DNA of 13,291 nucleotides from Cristatella mucedo. Its lineage: Eukaryota; Bryozoa; Phylactolaemata; Cristatellidae. A program made the translations under genes and the position numbers. Shown here piece by piece: positions 1 to 9,688 of the stretch. The notes beneath the pieces are model-generated. The model saw only the letters and a program-made list of their open reading frames with translations, did not search any database and had not been told where the DNA came from. The stretch is taken from positions 1 to 13,291 of the forward strand of contig WPIO01000665.1 of NCBI GenBank assembly GCA_009760855.2, written 5' to 3'. How positions within the stretch are numbered: the first letter of the stretch is position 1; each line of letters opens with the position of its first letter.

Positions 1-498
1 AAATGCTTTAAACATGGTGCAGCACTCTGCTGCCAGTCAGCGCACGCTCCGACATGCAGATTTGAAATTTCTACATATTCCGCGATCTGCTGCGAACTCG
101 TGCGAAACGTGTTATTTACGTGCGAAATGCTTTAAACATGGTGCAGCACTCTGCTGCCAGTCAGTGCACGCTCCGACATGCAGATTTTGAAGTTTCTACA
201 TATTCCGCGATCTGGTGCGAACTTGTGCGAAACGTGTTATTTACGTGCGAAATGCTTTAAACATGGTGCAGCACTCTGCTGCCAGTCAGCGCACGCTCCG
301 AAATGCAGATTTGAAGTTTCTACATATTCCGCGATCTGCTGCGAACTTGTGCGAAACGTGTTATTTACGTGCGAAATGCTTTAAACATGGTGCAGCACTC
401 TGCTGCCAGTCAGCGCACGCTCCGAAATGCAGATTTGAAGTTTCTACATATTCCGCGATCTGATGCGAAACTTGTGCGAAACGTGTTATTTACGTGCG
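1..498. repeat. Four satellite monomers at the left edge
   Basis: These are monomers at 1, 125, 250 and 374. The first has a private change (GAAATTT instead of GAAGTTT at 65-71). The monomer at 125 has an extra T in its GATTTTGAAG, and the one at 374 has an extra A in GCGAAACTT, so each is 125 bp. Their site states (T at 41 with G at 90, then two copies with A at 53 and T at 99) resemble the last three positions of the nine-monomer higher-order unit seen downstream. This stretch may therefore be the tail of a unit whose start lies outside the window. There is no gene here. Confidence 0.85.
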
Positions 499-1615
499 AA
501 ATGCTTTAAACATGGTGCAGCACTCTGCTGCCAGTCAGCGCACGCTCCGACATGCAGATTTGAAGTTTCTAGATATTCCGCGATCTGCTGCGAACTCGTG
601 CGAAACGTGTTATTTACGTGCGAAATGCTTTAAACATGGTGCAGCACTCTGCTGCCAGTCACCGCACGCTCCGAAATGCAGATTTGAAGTTTCTACATAT
701 TCCGCGATCTGGTGCGAACTCGTGCGAAACGTGTTATTTACGTGCGAAATGCTTTAAACATGGTGCAGCACTCTGCTGCCAGTCAGCCCACGCTCCGAAA
801 TGCAGATTTGAAGTTTCTACATATTCCGCGATTTGCTGCAAACTCGTGCGAAACGTGTTATTTACGTTCGATATGCTTTAAACATGGTGCAGCACTTTGT
901 TGCCAGCCAGCGCACGCTCCGACATGCAGATTTAAAGTTTCTACATATTCCGCGATCTGCTGCGAACTCGTGCGAAACGTGTTATTTACGTGCGAAATGC
1001 TTTAAACATGGTGCAGCACTCTGCTGCATGTCAGGGCACGCTCCGACATGCAGATTTTGAAGTTTCTACATATTCCGCGATCTGCTGCAAACTCGTGCGA
1101 AACGTGTTATTTACGTGCGAAATGCATTAAACATGGTGCAGCACTCTGCTGCCAGTCAGAACACGCTCCGACATGCAGATTGGAAGTTTCTAGACATTCC
1201 GCGATCTGCTGCGAACTTGTGCGAAACGTGTTATTTACGTGCGAAATGCTTTAAACATGGTGCAGCACTCTGCTGCCAGTCAGCGCACGCTCCGACATGC
1301 AGATTTAAAGTTTCTACATATTCCGCGATCTGATGCGAACTTGTGCGAAACGTGTTATTTACGTGCGAAATGCTTTAAACATGGTGCAGCACTCTGCTGC
1401 CAGTCAGCGCACGCTCCGAAATGCAGATTTGAAGTTTCTACATATTCCGCGATCTGGTGCGAACTTGTGCGAAACGTGTTATTTACGTGCGAAATGCTTT
1501 AAACATGGTGCAGCACTCTGCTGCCAGTCAGCGCACGCTCCGAAATGCAGATTTGAAGTTTCTACATATTCCGCGATCTGCTGCGAACTTGTGCGAAACG
1601 TGTTATTTACGTGCG
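499..1615. repeat. Nine-monomer higher-order unit, upstream A-like copy
   Basis: Nine monomers (499, 623, 747, 871, 995, 1120, 1244, 1368, 1492) total 1117 bp. The first six carry an ordered set of private marks: TCTAGATA in the first, TCACCGC in the second, GATTTGCTGCAAAC and ACGTTCG in the third, ATATGC with CTTTGTTGCCAGCC in the fourth, GCATGTCAGGG with CTGCAAAC in the fifth, and CAGAACACG with GATTGGAAG and TAGACATT in the sixth. The same marks recur in the same order at 6335, 8571 and 9937. This copy lacks extra changes that the three downstream A units share, such as TGCCAAACG with TTATTAACG, ACATCTTCC, AAATAC and ACAGGCAG. It is therefore the least derived form visible. The last three monomers are close to consensus, so the right boundary is less certain than the left. 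Confidence 0.75.
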
Positions 1616-1857
1616 AAATGCTTTAAACATGGTGCAGCACTCTGCTGCCAGTCAGGGCACGCTCCGACATGCAGATTTGAAGTTTCTACACATTCCGCGA
1701 TCTGGTGCGAACTCGTGCGAAACGTGTTATTTACGTGCGAAATGCTTTAAACATGGTGCAGCACTCTGCTGCCAGTCAGCGCACGCTCCGACATGCAGAT
1801 TTAAAGTTTCTACATATTCCGCGATCTGCTGCGAACTCGTGCGAAACGTGTTATTTA

Positions 1858-1909
1858 CGTGCGAAATGCTTTAAACATGGTGCAGCACTCTGCTGCCAGT
1901 CAGCGCACG
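1858..1909. other. Nested inverted repeat within the monomer (one example)
   Basis: The inner stem is TGG(T)GCAGCA, loop CTC, TGCTGCCA, at 1878-1898: nine pairs with one bulged T. An outer six-pair stem joins CGTGCG (1858-1863) to CGCACG (1904-1909) and spans the monomer junction. Both occur in most copies. The inner GCAGCA/TGCTGC arms survive in nearly all monomers; the clear exceptions are CTTCTGTC at 7203 and 9441 and, as G-T wobble forms, TGTTGC and TGCTGT copies. The outer stem is lost in copies with GAACACG or GGGCACG, with no compensating change on the other arm. A cruciform or an RNA hairpin is possible; neither is shown. Confidence 0.5.
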
Positions 1910-1953
1910 CTCCGACATGCAGATTTGAAGTTTCTACATATTCCGCGATCTGC

Positions 1954-1989
1954 TGCGAACTCGTGCGAAACGTGTTATTTACGTGCGAA
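1954..1989. other. Phased TGCGAA hexamers (one example of a motif in every monomer)
   Basis: In this typical copy TGCGAA occurs at 1954, 1964 and 1984, that is at spacings of 10 and 20 bp, so all three sit on the same face of the DNA helix. The intervening 10-bp block GTTATTTACG occupies the skipped position. The arrangement recurs in nearly all monomers and crosses the monomer boundary. Variants hit the first box most (TGCAAA, TCCGAA). The middle box changes only rarely (TGCCAA in three copies, TGCGAC in three). This could be a protein-binding array or a relic of a shorter 10-bp ancestral repeat. No binding factor is recognised. Confidence 0.55.
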
Positions 1990-2731
1990 ATGCTTTAAAC
2001 ATGGTGCAGCACTCTGCTGCCAGTCAGCGCACGCTCCGAAATGCAGATTTGAAGTTTCTACATATTCCGCGATCTGATGCGAACTTGTGCGAAACGTGTT
2101 ATTTACGTGCGAAATGCTTTAAACATGGTGCAGCACTCTGCTGCCAGTCAGCGCACGCTCCGACATGCAGATTTGAAGTTTCTACATATTCCGCGATCTG
2201 CTGCGAACTCGTGCGAAACGTGTTATTTACGTGCGAAATGCTTTAAACATGGTGCAGCACTCTGCTGCCAGTCAGCGCACGCTCCGAAATGCAGATTTGA
2301 AGTTTCTACATATTCCGCGATCTGCTGCGAACTCGTGCGAAACGTGTTATTTACGTGCGAAATGCTTTAAACATGGTGCAGCACTCTGCTGCCAGTCAGC
2401 GCACGCTCCGAAATGCAGATTTGAAGTTTCTACATATTCCGCGATCTGCTGCGAACTCGTGCGAAACGTGTTATTTACGTGCGAAATGCTTTAAACATGG
2501 TGCAGCACTCTGCTGCCAGTCAGCGCACGCTCCGACATGCAGATTTGAAGTTTCTACATATTCCGCGATCTGCTGCGAACTTGTGCGAAACGTGTTATTT
2601 ACGTGCGAAATGCTTTAAACATGGTGCAGCACTCTGCTGCCAGTCAGCGCACGCTCCGACATGCAGATTTAAAGTTTCTACATATTCCGCGATCTGATGC
2701 GAACTTGTGCGAAACGTGTTATTTACGTGCG

Positions 2732-2983
2732 AAATGCTTTAAACATGGTGCAGCAATCTGCTGCATGTCAGGGCACGCTCCGACATGCAGATTTGAAGTT
2801 TCTACATATTCCGCGATCTGCTGCAAACTCGTGCGAAACGTGTTATTTACGTGCGAAATGCTTTAAACATGGTGCAGCACTCTGCTGCAAGTCAGTCAGC
2901 GCACGCTCCGACATGCAGATTGGAAGTTTCTAGATATTCCGCGATCTGCTGCGAACTCTTGCGAAACGTGTTATTTACGTGCG
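2732..2983. repeat. Isolated two-monomer fragment of the A-type unit
   Basis: The monomer at 2732 carries GCAATCTGCTGCATGTCAGGG and CTGCAAAC, marks of position 5 in the A unit. The next, at 2856, carries GCAAGTCAG, GATTGGAAG, TCTAGATA and AACTCTTGCG, marks of position 6. The expected neighbours (positions 3 and 4) are absent. The second copy also has a four-base TCAG duplication, making it 128 bp. The pair combines marks of the upstream copy (499-1615) with marks seen only in the downstream A units, so it looks like an intermediate or a converted fragment. It lies inside near-consensus monomers on both sides. Confidence 0.75.
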
Positions 2984-3851
2984 AAATGCTTTAAACATGG
3001 TGCAGCACTCTGCTGCCAGTCAGTCAGCACGCTCCGACATGCAGATTAAAGTTTCTACATATTCCGCGATCTGCTGCGAACTTGTGCGAAACGTGTTATT
3101 TACGTGCGAAATGCTTTAAACATGGTGCAGCACTCTGCTGCCAGTCAGCGCACGCTCCGAAATGCAGATTTGAAGTTTCTACATATTCCGCGATCTGATG
3201 CGAACTTGTGCGAAACGTGTTATTTACGTGCGAAATGCTTTAAACATGGTGCAGCACTCTGCTGCCAGTCAGTGCACGCTCCGACATGCAGATTTAAAGT
3301 TTCTACATATTCCGCGATCTGCTGCGAACTTGTGCGAAACGTGTTATTTACGTGCGAAATGCTTTAAACATGGTGCAGCACTCTGCTGCCAGTCAGCGCA
3401 CGCTCCGAAATGCAGATTGAAGTTTCTACATATTCCGCGATCTGATGCGAACTTGTGCGAAACGTGTTATTTACGTGCGAAATGCTTTAAACATGGTGCA
3501 GCACTCTGCTGCCAGTCAGCGCACGCTCCGAAATGCAGATTTGAAGTTTCTACATATTCCGCGATCTGCTGCGAACTCGTGCGAAACGTGTTATTTACGT
3601 GCGAAATGCTTTAAACATGGTGCAGCACTCTGCTGCCAGTCAGCGCACGCTCCGACATGCAGATTTAAAGTTTCTACATATTCCGCGATCTGCTGCGAAC
3701 TTGTGCGAAACGTGTTATTTACGTGCGAAATGCTTTAAACATGGTGCAGCACTCTGCTGCCAGTCAGGGCACGCTCCGAAATGCAGATTTGAAGTTTCTA
3801 CATATTCCGCGATCTGCTGCAAACTCGTGCGAAACGTGTTATTTACGTGCG

Positions 3852-4100
3852 AAATGCTTTAAACAAGGTGCAGCACTCTGCTGCTGCCAACAAGCTCACG
3901 CTCCGACATGCAGATTTGAAGTTTCTACATATTCCGCGATCTGCTGGGAACTAGTGCGAAACGTTATTTACGTGCGAAATGCTTTAAACAAGGTGCAGCA
4001 CTCTGCTGCCAGCCAGGGCACGCTCCGACATGCAGATTTAAAGTTTCTACATATTCCGCGATCTGGTGCGAACTCGTGCGAAACGTGTTATTTACGTGCG
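3852..4100. repeat. Two unusual diverged monomers with AAACAAGG
   Basis: Both copies read AAACAAGGTGC where all other monomers read AAACATGGTGC, apart from one AAACAGAGTGC at 11316. The first (3852-3976, 125 bp) is the most altered copy in the left half. It has an extra CTG in its CTGCTGCTGCC, CAACAAGCTCACG in place of the usual CAGTCAGCGCACG, CTGGGAACTAG, and a two-base loss in ACGTTATTT. The second (3977) has CAGCCAGGGCACG and a GG at monomer positions 89-90. The shared T-to-A change suggests the two arose by local duplication and then diverged. Confidence 0.8.
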
Positions 4101-5218
4101 AAATGCTTTAAACATGGTGCAGCACTCTGCTGCCAGTCAGCGCACGCTCCGAAATGCAGATTTGAAGTTTCTACATATTCCGCGATCTGATGCGAACTTG
4201 TGCGAAACGTGTTATTTACGTGCGAAATGCTTTAAACATGGTGCAGCACTCTGCTGCCAGTCAGCGCACGCTCCGAAATGCAGATTTGAAGTTTCTACAT
4301 ATTCCGCGATCTGCTGCGAACTCGTGCGAAACGTGTTATTTACGTGCGAAATGCTTTAAACATGGTGCAGCACTCTGCTGCCAGTCAGCGCACGCTCCGA
4401 CATGCAGATTTGAAGTTTCTACATATTCCGCGATCTGCTGCGAACTCGTGCGAAACGTGTTATTTACGTGCGAAATGCTTTAAACATGGTGCAGCACTCT
4501 GCTGCCAGTCAGCGCACGCTCCGACATGCAGATTTGAAGTTTCTACATATTCCGCGATCTGCTGCGAACTCGTGCGAAACGTGTTATTTACGTGCGAAAT
4601 GCTTTAAACATGGTGCAGCACTCTGCTGCCAGTCAGTGCACGCTCCGACATGCAGATTTGAAGTTTCTACATATTCCGCGATCTGCTGCGAACTCGTGCG
4701 AAACGTGTTATTTACGTGCGAAATGCTTTAAACATGGTGCAGCACTCTGCTGCCAGTCAGCGCACGCTCCGACATGCAGATTTGAAGTTTCTACATATTC
4801 CGCGATCTGCTGCGAACTTGTGCGAAACGTGTTATTTACGTGCGAAATGCTTTAAACATGGTGCAGCACTCTGCTGCCAGTCAGTGCACGCTCCGACATG
4901 CAGATTTGAAGTTTCTACATATTCCGCGATCTGGTGCGAACTTGTGCGAAACGTGTTATTTACGTGCGAAATGCTTTAAACATGGTGCAGCACTCTGCTG
5001 CCAGTCAGCGCACGCTCCGAAATGCAGATTTGAAGTTTCTACATATTCCGCGATCTGATGCGAACTTGTGCGAAACGTGTGTTATTTACGTGCGAAATGC
5101 TTTAAACATGGTGCAGCACTCTGCTGCCAGTCAGCGCACGCTCCGAAATGCAGATTTGAAGTTTCTACATATTCCGCGATCTGGTGCGAACTTGTGCGAA
5201 ACGTGTTATTTACGTGCG

Positions 5219-6334
5219 AAATGCTTTAAACATGGTGCAGCACTCTGCTGCCAGTCAGCGCACGCTCCGACATGCAGATTTGAAGTTTCTACATATTCCG
5301 CGATCTGCTGCGAACTTGTGCGAAACGTGTTATTTACGTGCGAAATGCTTTAAACATGGTGCAGCACTCTGCTGCCAGTCAGCGCACGCTCCGAAATGCA
5401 GATTTGAAGTTTCTACATATTCCGCGATCTGCTGCGAACTTGTGCGAAACGTGTTATTTACGTGCGAAATGCTTTAAACATGGTGCAGCACTCTGCTGCC
5501 AGTCAGCGCACGCTCCGAAATGCAGATTTGAAGTTTCTACATATTCCGCGATCTGCTGCGAACTCGTGCGAAACGTGTTATTTACGTGCGAAATGCTTTA
5601 AACATGGTGCAGCACTCTGCTGCCAGTCAGCGCACGCTCCGACATGCAGATTTAAAGTTTCTACATATTCCGCGATCTGCTGCGAACTCGTGCGAAACGT
5701 GTTATTTACGTGCGAAATGCTTTAAACATGGTGCAGCACTCTGCTGCCAGTCAGCGCACGCTCCGACATGCAGATTGAAGTTTCTACATATTCCGCGATC
5801 TGCTGCAAACTCGTGCGAAACGTGTTTATTTACGTGCGAAATGCTTTAAACATGGTGCAGCACTCTGCTGCCAGTCAGCGCACGCTCCGACATGCAGATT
5901 TGAAGTTTCTACATATTCCGCGATCTGATGCGAACTTGTGCGAAACGTGTTATTTACGTGCGAAATGCTTTAAACATGGTGCAGCACTCTGCTGCCAGCC
6001 AGGGCACACTCCGACATGCAGATTTAAAGTTTCTACATATTCCGCGATCTGCTGCGAACTTGTGCGAAACGTGTTATTTACGTGCGAAATGCTTTAAACA
6101 TGGTGCAGCACTCTGCTGCCAGTCAGCGCACGCTCCGACATGCAGATTTGAAGTTTCTACATATTCCGCGATCTGATGCGAACTTGTGCGAAACGTGTTA
6201 TTTACGTGCGAAATGCTTTAAACATGGTGCAGCACTCTGCTGCCAGTCAGCGCACGCTCCGAAATGCAGATTTGAAGTTTCTACATATTCCGCGATCTGA
6301 TGCGAACTTGTGCGAAACGTGTTATTTACGTGCG
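5219..6334. repeat. Nine-monomer higher-order unit 1, near-consensus (B) form
   Basis: Nine monomers total 1116 bp. The order of site states for the first five (53C/99T, 53A/99T, 53A/99C, 53C with 64A, then CTGCAAAC) is repeated exactly in the first five monomers of 7451-8570. The fifth copy (5715) has lost a T (GATTGAAG) and gained a T (GTGTTTATTT), so it stays 124 bp. The seventh (5963) has CAGCCAGGGCACACT. The sixth and eighth do not carry the marks found at those positions in other units, so the match is partial. The ninth (6211) has the A-53, A-90, T-99 state typical of position 9. Confidence 0.6.
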
Positions 6335-7450
6335 AAATGCTTTAAACATGGTGCAGCACTCTGCTGCCAGTCAGCGCACGCTCCGACATGCAGATTTGAA
6401 GTTTCTACATATTCCGCGATCTGCTCCGAACTCGTGCGAAACGTGTTATTTACGTGCGAAATGCTTTAAACATGGTGCAGCACTCTGCTGCCAGTCAGCG
6501 CACGCTCCGAAATGCAGATTTGAAGTTTCTACATATTCCGCGATCTGGTGCGAACTCGTGCGAAACGTGTTATTTACGTGCGAAATGCTTTAAACATGGT
6601 GCAGCACTCTGCTGCCAGTCAGCGCACGCTCCGAAATGCAGATTTGAAGTTTCTACATATTCCGCGATTTGCTGCAAACTCGTGCGAAACGTGTTATTTA
6701 CGTTCGATATGCTTTAAACATGGTGCAGCACTTTGTTGCCAGCCAGCGCACGCTCCGACATGCAGATTTAAAGTTTCTGCATATTCCGCGATCTGCTGCG
6801 AACTCGTGCCAAACGTGTTATTAACGTGCGAAATGCTTTAAACATGGTGCAGCAATCTGCTGCATGTCAGGGCACGCTCCGACATGCAGATTTGAAGTTT
6901 CTACATCTTCCGCGATCTGCTGCAAACTCGTGCGAAACGTGTTATTTACGTGCGAAATACATTAAACATGGTGCAGCACTCTGCTGCAAGTCAGAACACG
7001 CTCCGACAGGCAGATTGGAAGTTTCTAGACATTCCGCGATCTGCTCCGAACTCTTGCGAAACGTGTTATTTACGTGCGAAATGCTTTAAACATGGTGCAG
7101 CACTCTGCTGCCAGTCAGTGCACGCTCCGACATGCAGATTTAAAGTTTCTACATATTCCGCGATCTGGTGCGAACTTGTGCGAAACGTGTTATTTACGTG
7201 CGAAATGCTTTAAACATGGTGCAGCACTCTTCTGTCAGTCAGCGCACGCTCCGAAATGCAGAATATACGTTTCTACATATTCCGCGATCTGATGCGAACT
7301 TGTGCGAAACGTGTTATTTACGTGCGAAATGCTTTAAACATGGTGCAGCACTCTGCTGCCAGTCAGCTCACGCTCCGAAATGCAGATTTGAAGTTTCTAC
7401 ATATTCCGCGATCTGATGCGAACTTGTGCGAAACGTGTTATTTACGTGCG
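6335..7450. repeat. Nine-monomer higher-order unit 2, marked (A) form
   Basis: Nine monomers of 124 bp total 1116 bp. Marks in order are CTCCGAACTCG (first), GATTTGCTGCAAAC with ACGTTCG (third), ATATGC, CTTTGTTGCC, TTCTGCATATT, TGCCAAACG and TTATTAACG (fourth), GCAATCTG, GCATGTCAGGG and ACATCTTCC (fifth), AAATACATT, CAGAACACG, ACAGGCAG and AACTCTTGCG (sixth), and CTTCTGTCAG with CAGAATATACG (eighth). It matches 8571-9688 almost base for base from the third monomer on. It lacks the TCTAGATA and TCACCGC marks that the other A units have in monomers 1 and 2, so its left end looks replaced by ordinary sequence. Confidence 0.8.
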
Positions 7451-8570
7451 AAATGCTTTAAACATGGTGCAGCACTCTGCTGCCAGTCAGCGCACGCTCC
7501 GACATGCAGATTTGAAGTTTCTACATATTCCGCGATCTGCTGCGAACTTGTGCGAAACGTGTTATTTACGTGCGAAATGCTTTAAACATGGTGCAGCACT
7601 CTGCTGCCAGTCAGCGCACGCTCCGAAATGCAGATTTGAAGTTTCTACATATTCCGCGATCTGCTGCTGCGAAACTGTGCGAAACGTGTTATTTACGTGC
7701 GAAATGCTTTAAACATGGTGCAGCACTCTGCTGCCAGTCAGCGCACGCTCCGAAATGCAGATTTGAAGTTTCTACATATTCCGCGATCTGCTGCGAACTC
7801 GTGCGAAACGTGTTATTTACGTGCGAAATGCTTTAAACATGGTGCAGCACTCTGCTGCCAGTCAGCGCACGCTCCGACATGCAGATTTAAAGTTTCTACA
7901 TATTCCGCGATCTGCTGCGAACTCGTGCGAAACGTGTTATTTACGTGCGAAATGCTTTAAAACATGGTGCAGCACTCTGCTGCCAGTCAGCGCACGCTCC
8001 GACATGCAGATTTGAAGTTTCTACATATTCCGCGATCTGCTGCAAACTCGTGCGAAACGTGTTATTTACGTGCGAAATGCTTTAAACATGGTGCAGCACT
8101 CTGCTGCCAGTCAGCGCACGCTCCGACATGCAGATTGGAAGTTTCTACATATTCCGCGATCTGCTGCGAACTCGTGCGAAACGTGTTATTTACGTGCGAA
8201 ATGCTTTAAACATGGTGCAGCACTCTGCTGCCAGTCAGTGCACGCTCCGACATGCAGATTTAAAGTTTCTACATATTCCGCGATCTGCTGCGAACTTGTG
8301 CGAAACGTGTTATTTACGTGCGAAATGCTTTAAACATGGTGCAGCACTCTGCTGTCAGTCAGCGCACGCTCCGAAATGCAGAATATACGTTTCTACATAT
8401 TCCGCGATCTGATGCGAACTTGTGCGAAACGTGTTATTTACGTGCGAAATGCTTTAAACATGGTGCAGCACTCTGCTGCCAGTCAGCGCACGCTCCGAAA
8501 TGCAGATTTGAAGTTTCTACATATTCCGCGATCTGATGCGAACTTGTGCGACACGTGTTATTTACGTGCG
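7451..8570. repeat. Nine-monomer higher-order unit 3, near-consensus (B) form
   Basis: Nine monomers total 1120 bp. The first five repeat the site-state order of 5219-5838. The sixth (8075) has GATTGGAAG, the seventh (8199) has T at 41 and A at 64, the eighth (8323) has CTGTCAG with CAGAATATACG, and the ninth (8447) has A-53, A-90, T-99 plus GCGACACG. These last four parallel positions 6 to 9 of the A units in weaker form. Length variants are the copy at 7575 (127 bp, extra CTG and GAAACTGTGCG) and the copy at 7950 (125 bp, CTTTAAAAC). Confidence 0.65.
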
Positions 8571-9688
8571 AAATGCTTTAAACATGGTGCAGCACTCTGC
8601 TGCCAGTCAGCGCACGCTCCGACATGCAGATTTGAAGTTTCTAGATATTCCGCGATCTGCTCCGAACTCGTGCGAAACGTGTTATTTACGTGCGAAATGC
8701 TTTAAACATGGTGCAGCACTCTGCTGCCAGTCACCGCACGCTCCGAAATGCAGATTTGAAGTTTCTACATATTCCGCGATCTGGTGCGAACTCGTGCGAA
8801 ACGTGTTATTTACGTGCGAAATGCTTTAAACATGGTGCAGCACTCTGCTGCCAGTCAGCGCACGCTCCGAAATGCAGATTTGAAGTTTCTACATATTCCG
8901 CGATTTGCTGCAAACTCGTGCGAAACGTGTTATTTACGTTCGATATGCTTTAAACATGGTGCAGCACTTTGTTGCCAGCCAGCGCACGCTCCGACATGCA
9001 GATTTAAAGTTTCTGCATATTCCGCGATCTGCTGCGAACTCGTGCCAAACGTGTTATTAACGTGCGAAATGCTTTAAACATGGTGCAGCAATCTGCTGCA
9101 TGTCAGGGCACGCTCCGACATGCAGATTTGAAGTTTCTACATCTTCCGCGATCTGCTGCAAACTCGTGCGAAACGTGTTATTTACGTGCGAAATACTTTA
9201 AACATGGTGCAGCACTCTGCTGCAAGTCAGAACACGCTCCGACAGGCAGATTGGAAGTTTCTAGACATTCCGCGATCTGCTCCGAACTCTTGCGAAACGT
9301 GTTATTTACGTGCGAAATGCTTTAAACATGGTGCAGCACTCTGCTGCCAGTCAGTGCACGCTCCGACATGCAGATTTTTAAAGTTTCTACATATTCCGCG
9401 ATCTGGTGCGAACTTGTGCGAAACGTGTTATTTACGTGCGAAATGCTTTAAACATGGTGCAGCACTCTTCTGTCAGTCAGCGCACGCTCCGAAATGCAGA
9501 ATATACGTTTCTACATATTCCGCGATCTGATGCGAACTTGTGCGAAACGTGTTATTTACGTGCGAAATGCTTTAAACATGGTGCAGCACTCTGCTGCCAG
9601 TCAGCGCACGCTCCGAAATGCAGATTTGAAGTTTCTACATATTCCGCGATCTGGTGCGAACTTGTGCGAAACGTGTTATTTACGTGCG
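8571..9688. repeat. Nine-monomer higher-order unit 4, marked (A) form
   Basis: Nine monomers total 1118 bp. It holds the full series of A marks: TCTAGATA with CTCCGAAC (8571), TCACCGC (8695), GATTTGCTGCAAAC and ACGTTCG (8819), ATATGC with CTTTGTTGCC and TTATTAACG (8943), GCAATCTG with ACATCTTCC (9067), AAATACTTT with CAGAACACG and ACAGGCAG (9191), a 126-bp copy with GATTTTTAAAG (9315), CTTCTGTCAG with CAGAATATACG (9441), and a near-consensus ninth copy (9565). Its sixth monomer reads AAATACTTT where units 6335-7450 and 9937-11067 read AAATACATT. Copies are therefore distinguishable and not an exact assembly duplicate. Confidence 0.82.

Larger units (their letters stand above)
1616..5218. repeat. 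Near-consensus satellite monomers without clear higher-order order
   Basis: Twenty-nine monomers fill this stretch. Most differ from each other only at the five common sites, and I could not place them in a regular nine-unit order. Exceptions are the marked pair at 2732-2983, the pair with irregular TCAG counts at 2856 and 2984, a 123-bp copy at 3357 missing one T, the unusual pair at 3852-4100, and a 126-bp copy at 4969 with a duplicated GT (ACGTGTGTTAT). The last three monomers (4845, 4969, 5095) have site states matching positions 7 to 9 of the downstream higher-order unit. The regular region may therefore extend slightly left of 5219. No gene, RNA or mobile element is visible. Confidence 0.8.

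Noticed and set aside
91-107. CENP-B-box-like sequence on the minus strand (TTTCGCACGAGTTCGCA)
   Set aside because: It matches the TTCG and central A of the CENP-B box, but the required CGGG is TCGC, so only 6 of 9 core positions agree. This is not convincing without binding data.
747-880. Possible RNA polymerase III B box (GTTCGATAT) and A-box-like TGGCAGCAG on the minus strand
   Set aside because: The GTTCGAT string exists only in the marked position 3-4 monomers and departs from the B-box 3' half. The A-box-like string has wrong spacing. No tRNA fold was found, and the consensus offers no T-run terminator.
3723-4190. Longest open frame, 155 codons
   Set aside because: It is longer only because the indels in the diverged monomer at 3852-3976 shift the frame past the usual stop. 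The translation is still the repeat read in successive frames.
6335-9688. Assembly artefact duplicating a block of about 2.2 kb
   Set aside because: The two halves differ at many sites, including whole-unit marks (TCTAGATA, TCACCGC), AAATACATT against AAATACTTT, and several indels. An exact computational duplication is unlikely, although collapse or expansion of the array cannot be excluded without reads.
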